Assembly: GCF_036373705.1 (NCBI RefSeq)
Contig: NC_089869.1
Span: forward strand, 11,977,676-12,041,675
Length of the DNA: 64,000 bases
Source of the DNA: Amia ocellicauda
Taxonomy: Eukaryota > Chordata > Actinopteri > Amiiformes > Amiidae
Direction: 5' to 3'
A program made the position numbers and the translations under genes. Shown piece after piece: positions 36,741 to 48,063 of the stretch. The notes beneath the pieces were generated by a model, which was not told where the DNA came from, searched no databases, and saw only the letters and a program-made list of their open reading frames with translations. How positions within the stretch are numbered: position 1 is the stretch's first letter; every line of letters begins with the position of its first letter.

Positions 36741-38606
36741 TTAATGCGGGAGATCGTGGTGGATCAGTTTGTAATGAGAGCCGCAGGAGGGGCAGCGCTG
36801 GGCATTTCCCTCATGGAGCCAGAACCACACGATGGCCGTGTTGTCCTCCTCACCTGGAAACAGGTAGAATACGTTTTTTATATCAAGTCTTTTTGTCTTA
36901 AACAATGTATGTATACTAGCAGTATGAGACAAAGAAAATTTATCTTTGCAATAGACGGTATTCAATGTCATTGCTAGTTAAAAATCCCTTAAAACAAAGC
37001 TGTGTGTTCCTTAATTGAAACTTCACCATAATTCTGTCATTTTATGTGAGTGCAGCTTACACAGGCAGCCAACCAGTCTCTTGTTGCCAATGCAGGGAAC
37101 TATATGCGGGTCCTCCTTGGTTCCTGTATATGTCTTGGGCCTGAAAATGCTGAAAGGGTCCTGTGTGGAATAAAAGATTGATGGAACTTCAGGTCATTCT
37201 TAAACATACCATAGCAATTGCAATACACTGTCAACTAGTAATTCACTGAGGGGAAAATAGGCTTTGTTAAAGTATGTACTTGACATACCATGTGCACATT
37301 ACTGATGGAAAAGGACATACATGCCTGGCTCTGTTGCTATTGTTCATGGTACAACCTGCATACAGATCAAGACCAGCACATATCCTAGATCTACATAAAG
37401 GTGCTTTGTTTCCTGTCTCCTGGTCAATCACAGCAAGTAGCAGACGTGCAATTGGCAATATTAGAAATATATTTCGTAAGAATTACATACAAGAATGAAT
37501 CTTATACCGATTTAATGTAATTTTGTATCTTGTTTAAGTTGCTTAAATGGTTTCCTTCCAATTCCCCTTAATTGGTTGGCTTAGAAATGTAAGAACAATT
37601 TAAGAGGGGGGGGGGGGGGGGGGGGACAAAGCACTGATTTTCTGTACCTGTCCTTTCTTCAAAGCCTGTAAGGAGCGACGCTCCAGTCCTGTGGCTTGCT
37701 CATCATCAGTTGGGATTCCTGAGGAATAAAGGTGTACACTAGTGCACTGATCAGTGGATTGTACTTATATGCATCCGGAAAAATGTATGTTGTGCTCAGT
37801 TATAACGTTAAAAGGTTAGACATAGCCTAAGCCCCAACACTTTATTATTGGCTACCTGGGAATATAGTTTGCAAAGCTCATGAAGGTACAAGAGAAGTGA
37901 ATGCTTGTCAGTAGTCAACCTGCAACACTGAACACGACTTTTGCCACAGTCATTGTGTACAAATACATGTGCTGCGATGCTGTTACAGTCCAGGTAAATC
38001 ACCCGTTTCTCTGGTCTATATAGTGACGTGACAGCGCGACGCACAACACATGACGTATGCGCGCAATGTGCCGCCGCTCGCACTCAGGACGTGCTGGCAC
38101 CAATTGTGGCCTGCGCTGCCAAAAAAGGTGGCCCTGCTGCAAAGGCCTGCTAATGAAACGAAAGCACAATGACCTTCATCTCATTATCAATTAAAAAAGT
38201 AGTATGTGTGCGAATGCTGTATTTTACTGGACCACGTCACGTTAGCGAAAGTCTCTAAAAACACCCACTACGTGCTAACTGCACAGGTCGCGATGGCTTT
38301 CAAAATGTCCTTGTCCGCACATGACCTGCAATGCATACGCTTTGCAACAGTAGCTACTATAATAACTTTATATGATTTGTTAAGCACCAATCGCTTTTTG
38401 TGCGTTGTTCCTCTATATTAACATTATATATAAGAGGGAATGCCAAGCGCGGCAGGCGAAAGCTTTATATAGTTTTATTGGGTGGATGGCAGGGGCTGCT
38501 TACCCTTCTCCGTGGCTATGGCCCGCTGGGAAGCTCTGGGGGCTGCATTTGCGCTGGCCAAACGAACCGCATTGCACGAAGCCCGGAGGAAAAGACGAGC
38601 TGCCAT
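36741..38606 (-). CDS. cox5b: Cytochrome c oxidase subunit 5B, mitochondrial precursor
   Basis: COX5B is a nuclear-encoded, zinc-binding matrix-side subunit of respiratory complex IV. Exons in transcript order on the minus strand: 38606-38504, 37718-37648, 37160-37061, 36853-36741 (103+71+100+113 = 387 nt; 128 aa, human 129). All donors and acceptors are GT/AG and phases match. Residues 1-34 ([18 protein letters not shown], then Ala/Arg-rich) form a typical cleavable mitochondrial presequence. Then come the family landmarks [24 protein letters not shown], and the zinc site VGCLCEEDN (C90, C92) with [11 protein letters not shown] (C112, C115). The terminal exon alone ([17 protein letters not shown]) is diagnostic. 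It lies between the convergent herc4 and sirt1 genes. Teleosts have more than one cox5b paralogue; which one this is cannot be settled here. Confidence 0.95.
37606..37625. repeat. Homopolymer run of 20 G in a cox5b intron
   Basis: Twenty consecutive G on the plus strand lie 22 bp from the exon 2 donor of cox5b. The length in the assembly is likely unreliable. Confidence 0.9.
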
Positions 38607-38780
38607 TTCTGCCGCACTTTCACTGTCTGTCCTCCCTGGAGCAAAGTGGGTGCGCTGCCTGCCTCGGCTGCTAAAACTTCATCTGAAACTAACATGATGG
38701 ACACTAGCTATCAGCCAATCACGATCCAGACTCCGCGACACGTTATCCAATGAGCAGGAAGGATGCGGAGGCGGGTGAGA
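38607..38780 (-). promoter_or_regulatory. cox5b: cox5b promoter region with two CCAAT elements
   Basis: GC-richer DNA lies directly upstream of the cox5b ATG. CCAAT is present on the plus strand at 38715-38719 and 38747-38751 (inverted CCAAT relative to cox5b), and there is a GGCGGG-like box near 38770. No TATA is evident. This suits a housekeeping mitochondrial gene. Confidence 0.45.
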
Positions 38781-40160
38781 TGGAGCAGGTGTCTATTTTA
38801 AGAAACAGACGCTGAATTATTCGATACGTCGTCTGAAGCAAAACTGAGTAAATGCGCATATTTGCGGCAACTGGGGGGGGAATCATACAAATGACGTCTC
38901 TTGTAACGAAACGCGTGGTGCGTCACTTGACTTTATTGGATTTGGCCGATATTACCTGCGCAGGTGAGTTTAACATTTTATTCTGAAGTCTGGCAGTTGC
39001 TAGCTGTTGTAAAAAACATCCTGTTTATCATTGATTTCCTTGTGTTCATTCCTGCCCAATGAATCGAAGTGCTCTGTTTGAGGAGGTAGTGTTTGCCACC
39101 TATTCACGTCCAGTGAAGTCGCAATTAAAAACTAACTACTACAACTAGAGCTGCATATGTGTGGTAAACTGACAAAGTGTATTTTAAATGGGTAATGTAC
39201 ATTTTGTTTTGCATAACTAGACTTGAAAGTTTTTTCAGTGTGTATTATTAATCTTGCAATGGACCCAGAATAGCCCACTTCATTACAATATAATTAATTG
39301 ACTGTTGAGTGAATAGAATTGCTCCGGAAGATGATACATTCTAGCAATCCCATTGGTTGAACAGATACATTTTCTTTTCCGTGCATTATAATGCAGAATA
39401 CAAATGTGAAAAAAACATTGTTAGGTATGTCGATGGGAAGAGATGTCACCTGGGTGTGATTTGAACGGTCCTGGGAGAGACAGCCTGTTAGCACTGCTTG
39501 TTGCGCAGACGCGCTGCCCTGTCTACAGCAGCCTGCAGGTGGGACGTAAAGGTTTTGTTTTCCAATTAAATGAAGTTTGTGTAGAATGTGCTTGATTTTC
39601 TGTAATGTGCTCAGAGGGATCGTTGCTGCTAAATCTTCCGTTTCGGTTTTGAAGTTTGTTTGCTTCTAATTACTCTGCACAAAGGCGATCAACGAAGCTA
39701 GTTATATTTTAAACTCCTGTTTTGTGAACGCATTTTTAGTGTCGAATGTTTTCTACGTTCTAGAATGTAATATTACACCAAATCCAACAATACGAAATAG
39801 CACAGATACTGGTGGAAAACAGATTTGTTACTTCACTGGTTAACAAATATGTTGGTAAATTGCTGAAACGAGCCCATTTTATATAGTTTATCATTTAGAT
39901 TTCCGACTTGAACCAAAGTAATGGTTCTTTTAATGTGAAATTGAGAATATATGAAAGTATAATGCGCATCACATTTCCCACTAATTTAATTGAGCAAGCG
40001 TGTTAACTATTATTTGATGTTACATATTAACGCAAATCCATTTCCATTTCCGTGGTAAGGATGCTTTTCTAAAAACATTCGCCCAAAGTAGTCTTTGGCT
40101 TTTAATGAGCTTTAAACCCAGCACATGATACAGTATGAATAAAGGAAACCAAAACATAAA
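38781..40160. other. Intergenic between cox5b promoter and sirt1 3' end
   Basis: There is no recognised coding exon. Plus-strand donors with good context (gcgcag|gtgagt at about 38961-38968 and cctgcag|gtggga near 39537) would allow a divergent non-coding transcript from the cox5b promoter, which is speculative. AT-rich sequence follows. Confidence 0.35.
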
Positions 40161-42444
40161 TGTCAAGACACTTTATTGCGTTATATTACAAATTCAGATA
40201 AGTTTTGTTTGTTTGTTTGTATACTGGCATACATAAAATAAGAAATGTTTAACTCGTAACAGAAGAGCTTTAGAACAAACTATTCTCAACCTATAAAATC
40301 ACTGTTCATTAAAGTAGACCACTAAAATATAAACAAAGGGTATAATGACAGAGAATAGGACAAAAGAATTGCAGAATAGAATTTTCTATGATCTTTATAA
40401 ATCAGAAAGTTTTTCTCCATGCCACTTTCAAAAAATCTTACATACAAAATAAAATAGAAAACATTGCTCCTGTATTTCAAACATTTTGCAGAAATGTGGA
40501 AGTTACACTATTAGCTAGTCGGTAACTATAAAATCTACACCAGTAGATTGTTAGACATATATACAATACAGAGGAGCACAACATCTTATTATATAAAAAA
40601 ATAACTTATAAACCAAAATGTGATTTAAACATTTTTTTTCGAATTAAGTGACTTGTAGCATCATGCAAGTAATGAATGCAAAGACACTGCATTTTAATAC
40701 AGCAAAAAGAAGCAAACGAGACCTCCCAGACGTGGAGGTACTGTATACCCCAAACACAATAGGCCACTGTTGGACAGCTGGGGGATTGATATTTAGTGTT
40801 GCTTTCAGGATGGAAAAAAATGGTTAGATGTGAAATGCAGACATAGAAAATTAGTTATTTCTGGTATTTCCATTCATAGTTTAGGTAGCTATACGTTTTA
40901 TTTAAGAAAATGTAAAAGTACCACAGTAATCTGAAAAAGTATTTGATGGTTTCAGTATCTGAGAAATTCAATTTCAATGACAAATCTTCTTGGTACTTCG
41001 GATGTTGAAGTAAATTTCACTATCGTAGCATGAATCAGGTTGTTTTTTGGCAAAGTCTTCATTATGGGTTACTGTCTGATGTACAGATTACATTTTATGA
41101 AGCTGGTTATGATGACTTCTGGTTCTAATAATACATTCTCCATCTAAATATCAATGCTAACAATTTTTTGCCCCATAACTAGGATTGCTTTTCTGAAAAT
41201 GTACCTAGTTACTTTACGCACAGTTCATAAGGAACATTAGGATGCTTAGAAAGTTAAGGGACCAGCTCTTATGTAGTATGATCAATTAAATATTCAACGA
41301 TCTTTGCTATTTACCCACTATAGATAGGAAAGGCTTGCATAATTCACATTTTGGCAGTGTAAATGCTTTATGGAAAGGCGTACTTTATAATGATTACATG
41401 AGATCGTCCCACAGTAACAGCCATTCCTAAACAAAAATTAACAGCCACCAACATCAGTAAAGAGAAGAAAGCAGGCACAGGTTTCCCAAACACTTTGTCC
41501 AAAGTCCAAGATCATTTTTGACACATATTTCAGTGAAACATTCTAACTATTACTGCATTTCCACAGGAAGAAATTTGTTTTCTGTATTTTAGATTGAAGC
41601 CAGACACAATGCTCATTGTTGCACGGTCAGCTAATTCTGCAAGTCTTTATAAGGCGTTAACTGTCCACATACTCCAAGTGCTATATATATATATTTTCTA
41701 AGACACTTTTTTTTTTTTTTTTAAACCATCACCATCACATAACTCTTGCAGAGTATGCCTTAAAGTATCACAAAATACAAAAATAACAATACTAGTAGAT
41801 TTACCATAAAAAGTAGCTGCCGAAGTCCATAGAAAAAAATGCCAGTGTTTCGTTTGACATATTTTACAAGCTATGGTAAGAAATTTCAAAGACCAGAAGC
41901 AACACTTAAGATTAAATGGAAACGTAAAGATACTTTTTTTTTTTTTATGAAAGTGTAAAAGAGAGAGGGGTGGGGGAACTGTTCTTTGGTCTATTGTTGC
42001 TTTTCCCTTTTTCATCCTGTTACCAATTCAATGTTTTTTTGTTTGTTTTTTGTTTAGTATCCATTTCAACTGGTGAGTGTTCATTGGCAGAGGAGATCCA
42101 AAAGCAAGCGTTAACCATTTGTGATAGCTCATCGTGGTTACCATGGTATGGGAGGCGAACAAAAATATAAATGAGTGGAAAACGGTCAAGTGTGCTGTAC
42201 CGTGCTGGACGCAGAGAGAGAGATGGGGGTGGGAACCTAGTGTGAGTGTATAACCAAGACCTATGATATATATATATATAATTCTTCAGAAACAAATGCC
42301 CTCTGATGAAATCATAACCCCAAACCCCACCCCCCCCAGTTTGTTTAATATTATCTCTTCCTTAAACTGTCCGAATGCAATGAAGTCCACAATCACAGTA
42401 AATACTGCCAATGCTGGTGGACATGAAGCGAGTAAAGGCAGGCA
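40160..42444 (-). other. sirt1: sirt1 3'UTR, about 2.3 kb
   Basis: It extends from the sirt1 stop down to a minus-strand AATAAA (complement of 40172-40177). It is long and AT-rich, like the extended SIRT1 3'UTR in mammals that is targeted by several microRNAs. It contains T/A runs (41710-41722, 41937-41946) and a CA/TA stretch near 42270. Confidence 0.6.
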
Positions 42445-45400
42445 TTACATCTTCGTCGTGTTCGGAACCTCCTCAGGTAGACTGCCTTTCTGATAACGCA
42501 GGAATTCCATGTCATTGGTTTGCTTTTCTAGCTGTTCTCGGTTGCTCCTCGGGCAGTCTGCCCCATCCTCTCCCTCTCCCACTCGCCCGTAGAGCTCTTC
42601 CGCCTCGCTGTCGTCCTCTCCCGCCTCGCCCGGGCTGCAACAGGACTCCTCACTGTGACTCCCGCAGGAGCTCGAGGACTCATCCTCAGAATTGGAGTAC
42701 ACCTCCGCTCCGTGGAAAATGTAGTGATTTGGTGCTTGGAAAAGGTATTGGGAATCTAAAAAGAAACAAAGACATGAAGGTTACTGGCTTAGCTGGATGG
42801 CCGGAGAACAGCAACATGAAAAACAATTCAGGCCAGTGGATTTGATGAAAGCTGCCTATGAAGATACAGTTCATAGCCTTCTAGCACCTCAATGCAACCA
42901 CACTTGAATCACCACAAAGCTTAGACTTAATCAAACTGGTTTCTAAGTAGTCTGAAGTGCAGTTGCAGCAGGTATTTTATTGTATGACCATGCTTGTGGA
43001 TGACAGTCATAGAATACATAGAAATATCAAACATTTAGAAACCAAACATCGCACAATCTCAGTACAGCGATTACATCTGGAATGAAGGAGGTAGAGCAGA
43101 TCTTACCAAGTTTACTCTGCTCTGAATTTAGTTTTGCATCAGAATGATTTGACACTGCTGAAGCAACAGACCGTGATCAGGACTTACTTTCAAGGCGCTT
43201 GCTAACTGGCTCTCTTCCAAATCTACTCATCCAGCATCTTCTGCGGATTTCAATATCGGAATTCTTCTCCCCTGACCCAGGGACCTCCTCCGTCTTTGAG
43301 GTTTGCAGCTCGTCGATTTCCGTCCTCCCGTTTTCATCAGTAGACTCAGTCCTGATTTTCATAGTGTTTTCCATAATGTTTTCAGCTGGAAGCTCGGAGG
43401 TAGCCTCTACTTTGTTAGATATATTAGCTCCTGGCGTTTCTTCCAAAGTCCCCATCGAGTTGTGTGTGGGTTCGTTCATTTGTTCCCATGAACCCGAGTC
43501 TTCAGTGAGCTCGAGGGGTGTGGGTGGCAAATCACAGAACTGAAGTTCAGACTCTCGCTGTGGCCTTGGGGGTTTATCTGTAATTTCAGAAAGTCTTAAA
43601 GGGTTGTAGCACAGTTGTTCATAGTCTCCACTTAGCCGGTGGCATAGTTCATTAATGATAACATCACAGTCTCCAAGCAGTTCCACATCAAAGTTGAGGT
43701 GGGGCAACTGTTCTCTGTTGATCAGGATCTGAGGCACTTCATGAGGAATGGAGCCTATATTAAAAATCAAACAAAAAACAGTGTTTGGAGGAAAGGGCCT
43801 TTGGGTGAAGGTTCTTTACAATAAGTACAATACAGATTTGACTTTCCATGATCGATTCCATGCAGTTATCAAACTGCCACATTAAAGGCCAACATTGCAA
43901 TGGCTGTAGTATTTTAAGGGAGACAATATTAGTATTTTCTCTTGTAGGTAAAGTTTAAGAGAACAACAGCTATAAACTATATTATTTCTTCAAATCTCCA
44001 ACTTAGATCACAGTACAAACATTTCCTTTTGTCAGGTTTGTTTAAAGCGAACTTATTCCCTCCCTACTCGAGGCTGTGATTAAAATAGGGGGAAATGGTA
44101 TGGAGTGCACATAATGTATCAATTGTTGTATAAAACGTTTTTAAGAACATACTTGGAATAAGAGCCACTGGTCGCACTTTCAGTGAAGATCCTATGACAA
44201 TTAGAAGGTCCACTTCATCTTTGTCATGTTTCATGCCGCGGTGAAACTGTTCTGGCAAGTTCTCTCCAAAGAAAACAATGTCTGGTTTCATGATGGCAAG
44301 AGGGAAGTCAGTTGGACACTTGGGACAATGGGGTACAACCTAGACGTGGAAGTCAAAGATGTAGTCAATTCCAAAGATCCTATACTAGAAACATTCAAAA
44401 GAAACCTTCAGACCTTCTCATCCAAAAAGGAACTATTGGTTCGAGATTAAACGTATGGTATGTTTCGATTGGCTAAAACTATTTACTAGAATTTGACTAA
44501 TAATGAATGGTCTAGATCTCTATGGCCAGATTTCAACTTCCCCTCTCATTCAGAAAGTGGGTATAACCAGGCTAGGCAAAATCGACTGACTCCAGTCTCC
44601 GTATTTTAGAATTGAGGAGATGCAAACTTGCTGCAATGATGTTTCATGCAATTTCATTCAGCTAATATTGGCAAAGCTGATATTTTAATATGTAGCACAT
44701 ATTAGGAGGCTGATGTATAGGTGGACTACTCTGCATTATGCCTTTCATTGGCAAAAACCAAAATATGACTAACATTTGACCAGTCTTGTGACAAATTCAA
44801 GAGTCAATGTGAAATGCTTCATTATTGCACCTAAAGGGCAGATCCAGACGACACACCTGATTAAAAATGTCTTCTCGGATAGCTTCACAGTCAACCTTGT
44901 ATTTACAGATTAGGCAGGATGCTGTTGCAAAAGAACCTGGAAGTATATTAAAAGATTATTACAGAATGCATTAGCCACAACAATCATCCAAGAGAGCTAT
45001 CTTTACACTTCATACACTTGGTTTACTATCAGAGAATCAAACTATACATTTTGTATCGACACACTTATCAAATGCATTTATTTTATGGTTTAAAAGTATG
45101 TACAACAGAGGATTGATTACAATATTTTATCAATATTCAAAAAACAAAGCTTTTGCAAGGCCTTAATGGAAGAAACCAGCTATGTACATTTTACAAGAAA
45201 ATATATATAGCCAACAGTTGACTAACCATGGCACTGTATGATCCTTTGTACCCCAGCCACTTGCTCCAGTGTGTCGATATTCTGTGTGTAGTTTCGAAGC
45301 AGCTTCCCCTGTTTATCCAGCATTGAAATGAATCGGTGACATGGAGATGGCTGGAACTGTCCTGGATAGATCTCCTGCATCAACAGAATTGAAGTGATCG

Positions 45401-47324
45401 ACGGTTAGAAACCATGGTCTCATTCAAACGGCAGTAGCGTGAGGCAGCTATCGGAACAAGCATTTAGATTTACAGACCTTTGCAAATTTGAAAAAGGGTC
45501 GAGGGTCCCTTCTGAAGTACTCTATATCGAACATTGCTTGTGGATCAGGAAGATCGGGGAAATCAATGGCAAGTCGTGCATAAATACCATCCCGGGATCT
45601 AAAGTCAGGAATTCCACACGACACTGAAACCTGCAATTTAAAGAAATCCGAAATGTCAGCTCTTCACCATTCAGATTACGTTCTATATAAATCTTCTCAA
45701 TATTGTTATTTAAATAGATTTGCAGATGAGAATGACATACCCCAGCTCCAGTCAAAACTATAATCTTTTTACATTCTTGCAGTAGCCTGACTACGTCTTC
45801 CATAGTGTTGATGTCTTTGCGCTTCTTTCTTTTTGGAGGTTCTGATATGTTAATTACAATCTGCCAGAGGGTCATATCATCAAGATCGGGTGGAAGCACA
45901 GTTTCTGGGAGGAGGTCTTTTAAGATAGTCCGAGGGTCCGTCTCTCTCATGATATGCTGCTGGATAAAGCTGTAGGAACCTGAAACCAGAGATGTCAATT
46001 GCTTAAAAGGTGTTTTTTTATTATTTATTTTAATAATAACAATCGCAATATAATCCCTTAAACCTGATTTCCACACAGTAATTTGCTCAGTACTCTTGCA
46101 CACTCCTGAGTGTAGGTGCCAACAAATCCTGAATAAGAGCAAAACTATTTGCAAAGGTTTTGAGCAATGCTTAAATAAAATGGAGCCCAGTGTTTTTTTT
46201 TTTTAAATGCCAATAATGGTCCAGAGTATTATTTAGAAAAGGGGTGGGGGGACTATAATGCATTTTAAATAAAGCTGCTATACATGTTTAATTAAATGCA
46301 CTAAATCCTAAAATGCAAGCGATACCTATGTGAGGCTGCGGTGTCCAGTCACTTGAACTTGCGTGTGAAGATCGGTCGTCGTCTTCATCATCGCAGTCAT
46401 ATGAATGGAATCCATTAGGGAGCATGTCTTCGTTGAGACTGGTGCATTCTTTCAGAGACAAGGAAAAACAAACCCAACATAGCTAGACTTGGGGTTTCTG
46501 CATTCTTCATACAAACTTAGATTTGCCAAGTATACCTAATCGGACATTTGAATGACTGAAACATTTTGCATTTTTTAAATGTCATTCAACAGTTGAATAA
46601 TGCACTGTAAACCGTTACAAACTGACAACTATATCGGTGGTGCATCCGAATCGAGATCATTTCCCCCTTCAGGGAAACTAATTGCATTAACCACTTGTGC
46701 ATTAGCAGACACAACGGAAATGCTCTTTATTAATTCTCTGCTGATGCACGAACACAAAAATCATTGTTATCATGACATTCAATGCAGAACTATAAAGCGA
46801 CATTTTGCTCCTGTATAAATGGTTTGATTATTAGATGTAGACATAATGAATGTACCAGTTTTTATTTTTCTTATTCTGATGTAATGTTGATCCAGTAGTG
46901 AAGTTTTGAAAAGTTAGACAGACTTGCATGCCGATTTGTGCACATTAATTCAATCGGATCAGCCCGGGGATAACGGAGAGCTCCAGTCTTTACCTGCCCG
47001 CTCTGCAGCACAAGCGCCGATCGGCTCTCTCTCCACCTCCTCCCCCAGCAGCCCCTCCTGCAGCTCCGAGCCCAGCAGCCTATTGTCTCCGCCTGGCGCA
47101 ACCGAGGCCTGTCCCACCGCCGCCACCTCCTCCTCCCCCGGCCGCCGTGCCACTGCCGCCACCGCCCCAGTCTGGCCCGCACCGAGGCCGCCGTCGTGCT
47201 CGGCCCTGGCGGATTTGGCGTCGCAGATCAAACCCAACCCGATCCTCGGCTTTTTGGGCAGAGGTTCCTCGGCTTCCAAGCCGCCGGCACCGGAGTTTAG
47301 GAGGATCTTCTCTCCGTCCGCCAT
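42445..47324 (-). CDS. sirt1: NAD-dependent protein deacetylase sirtuin-1
   Basis: SIRT1 is a nuclear NAD+-dependent deacetylase acting on histones, p53, FOXO and PGC-1alpha. Exons in transcript order on the minus strand: 47324-46994, 46448-46326, 45979-45741, 45630-45478, 45374-45227, 44936-44857, 44339-44153, 43754-43188, 42755-42445 (2139 nt; 712 aa, human 747; 9 exons as in human). Visible elements: basic nuclear signal [12 protein letters not shown]-binding [17 protein letters not shown] (GAG at 229-231); TQNIDT (N314, D316); catalytic His331 in IIQCHG; zinc tetrad C339, C342, C363, C366; GENLPEQFH and [13 protein letters not shown]; and the C-terminal activating ESA segment [19 protein letters not shown]. 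The Gly/Ala/Glu-rich N-terminus is shorter than in mammals, and the acidic Ser-rich tail ends differently. The start at 47324 (MADGEK) matches the family MAD start. The gene is head-to-head with dnajc12. Confidence 0.96.
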
Positions 47325-48063
47325 CTTTATCTCTCGGAGGCAGCGCACCGCTCAGCTCGACCATAGAAATCCTGCGAGCGCGACAGCTGACGGGCGATTT
47401 AAACGCGTCACGTGACTCGCCTCCTCCGGCATTGGCCCACGCGACACGGCTACACGGCGCTGACGTCAACCACAACAAATGACGTCACGGGACTGGGGAA
47501 AAGCTCGGCCGTCACCAGCCCCCTTTATTAACGGTGTGCTTCATTACTGGAGAGCAACGTCAAATCACAGTCTTCATGCGGCATGCAATTAGATGCGATG
47601 AGCCCGCAATGTCGCATTGTCTCCAGTGGATCTAGGAAGCAATGCACTTATGACAAAACTGCGTCTAGTCCATTCGCGTTTTTGAAAAAAAGTCAGACGC
47701 CAAGGGTTGAAGGTGCATCTGTATGTTTGGGATTTAGCGTTAGCTCCACATGCGCCTTTCCCAAGCAGATGTGTGTTGATGAGTGTTAGCCCACACCCGA
47801 GACAGCGCGACTACATAGCCCAAATTGCACCAGCTGAGCTAGCACGCATTGCCCCCACCTCCTCCAATGGAGCAGGGAAACAGTGGGATAGGCTTGGATC
47901 AGCTGACCGCTGCGTGTAGTCGGGGGCTGTTCGTCCGCCTGAGTCACAGACTCACTCAGTACTTAACTGGTGCGAGAGAAAGTGGTTTCATTGTGCGAAG
48001 TCGCCGTGGCTCTCAACTCCCTGTCTGATTGACCTGTGCGGTGAGAGGAGGACAAGTGTGCAG
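47325..48063. promoter_or_regulatory. Shared divergent promoter of sirt1 (-) and dnajc12 (+)
   Basis: 739 bp separate the two start codons, and the sirt1-proximal half is CpG-rich. Elements seen: a palindromic E-box GTCACGTGAC (47407-47416); an inverted CCAAT (47431-47435); two perfect CREs TGACGTCA (47461-47468 and 47480-47487), 19 bp start to start; and an AP-1-like TGAGTCA (47940-47946) near dnajc12. CREB and bHLH-Zip control of mammalian SIRT1 is known, and the sites fit that. Transcription start sites are not visible directly. Confidence 0.7.

Noticed and set aside
38482-38697. Basic 71-codon plus-strand ORF near 38.5 kb
   Set aside because: It is antisense to cox5b exon 1, whose minus-strand reading gives a full mitochondrial presequence with a correct splice donor.
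42411-42845. 144-codon plus-strand ORF
   Set aside because: It is antisense to the sirt1 last exon and the start of the preceding intron, with no independent homology.
44226-44450. 74-codon plus-strand ORF over a sirt1 exon
   Set aside because: It is antisense to sirt1 exon 7, whose minus-strand reading gives GENLPEQFH and GSSLKVRPV and splices in phase.
46924-47482. Pro/Ser/Ala-rich plus-strand ORFs
   Set aside because: They are shadows of the GC-rich sirt1 first exon and promoter.
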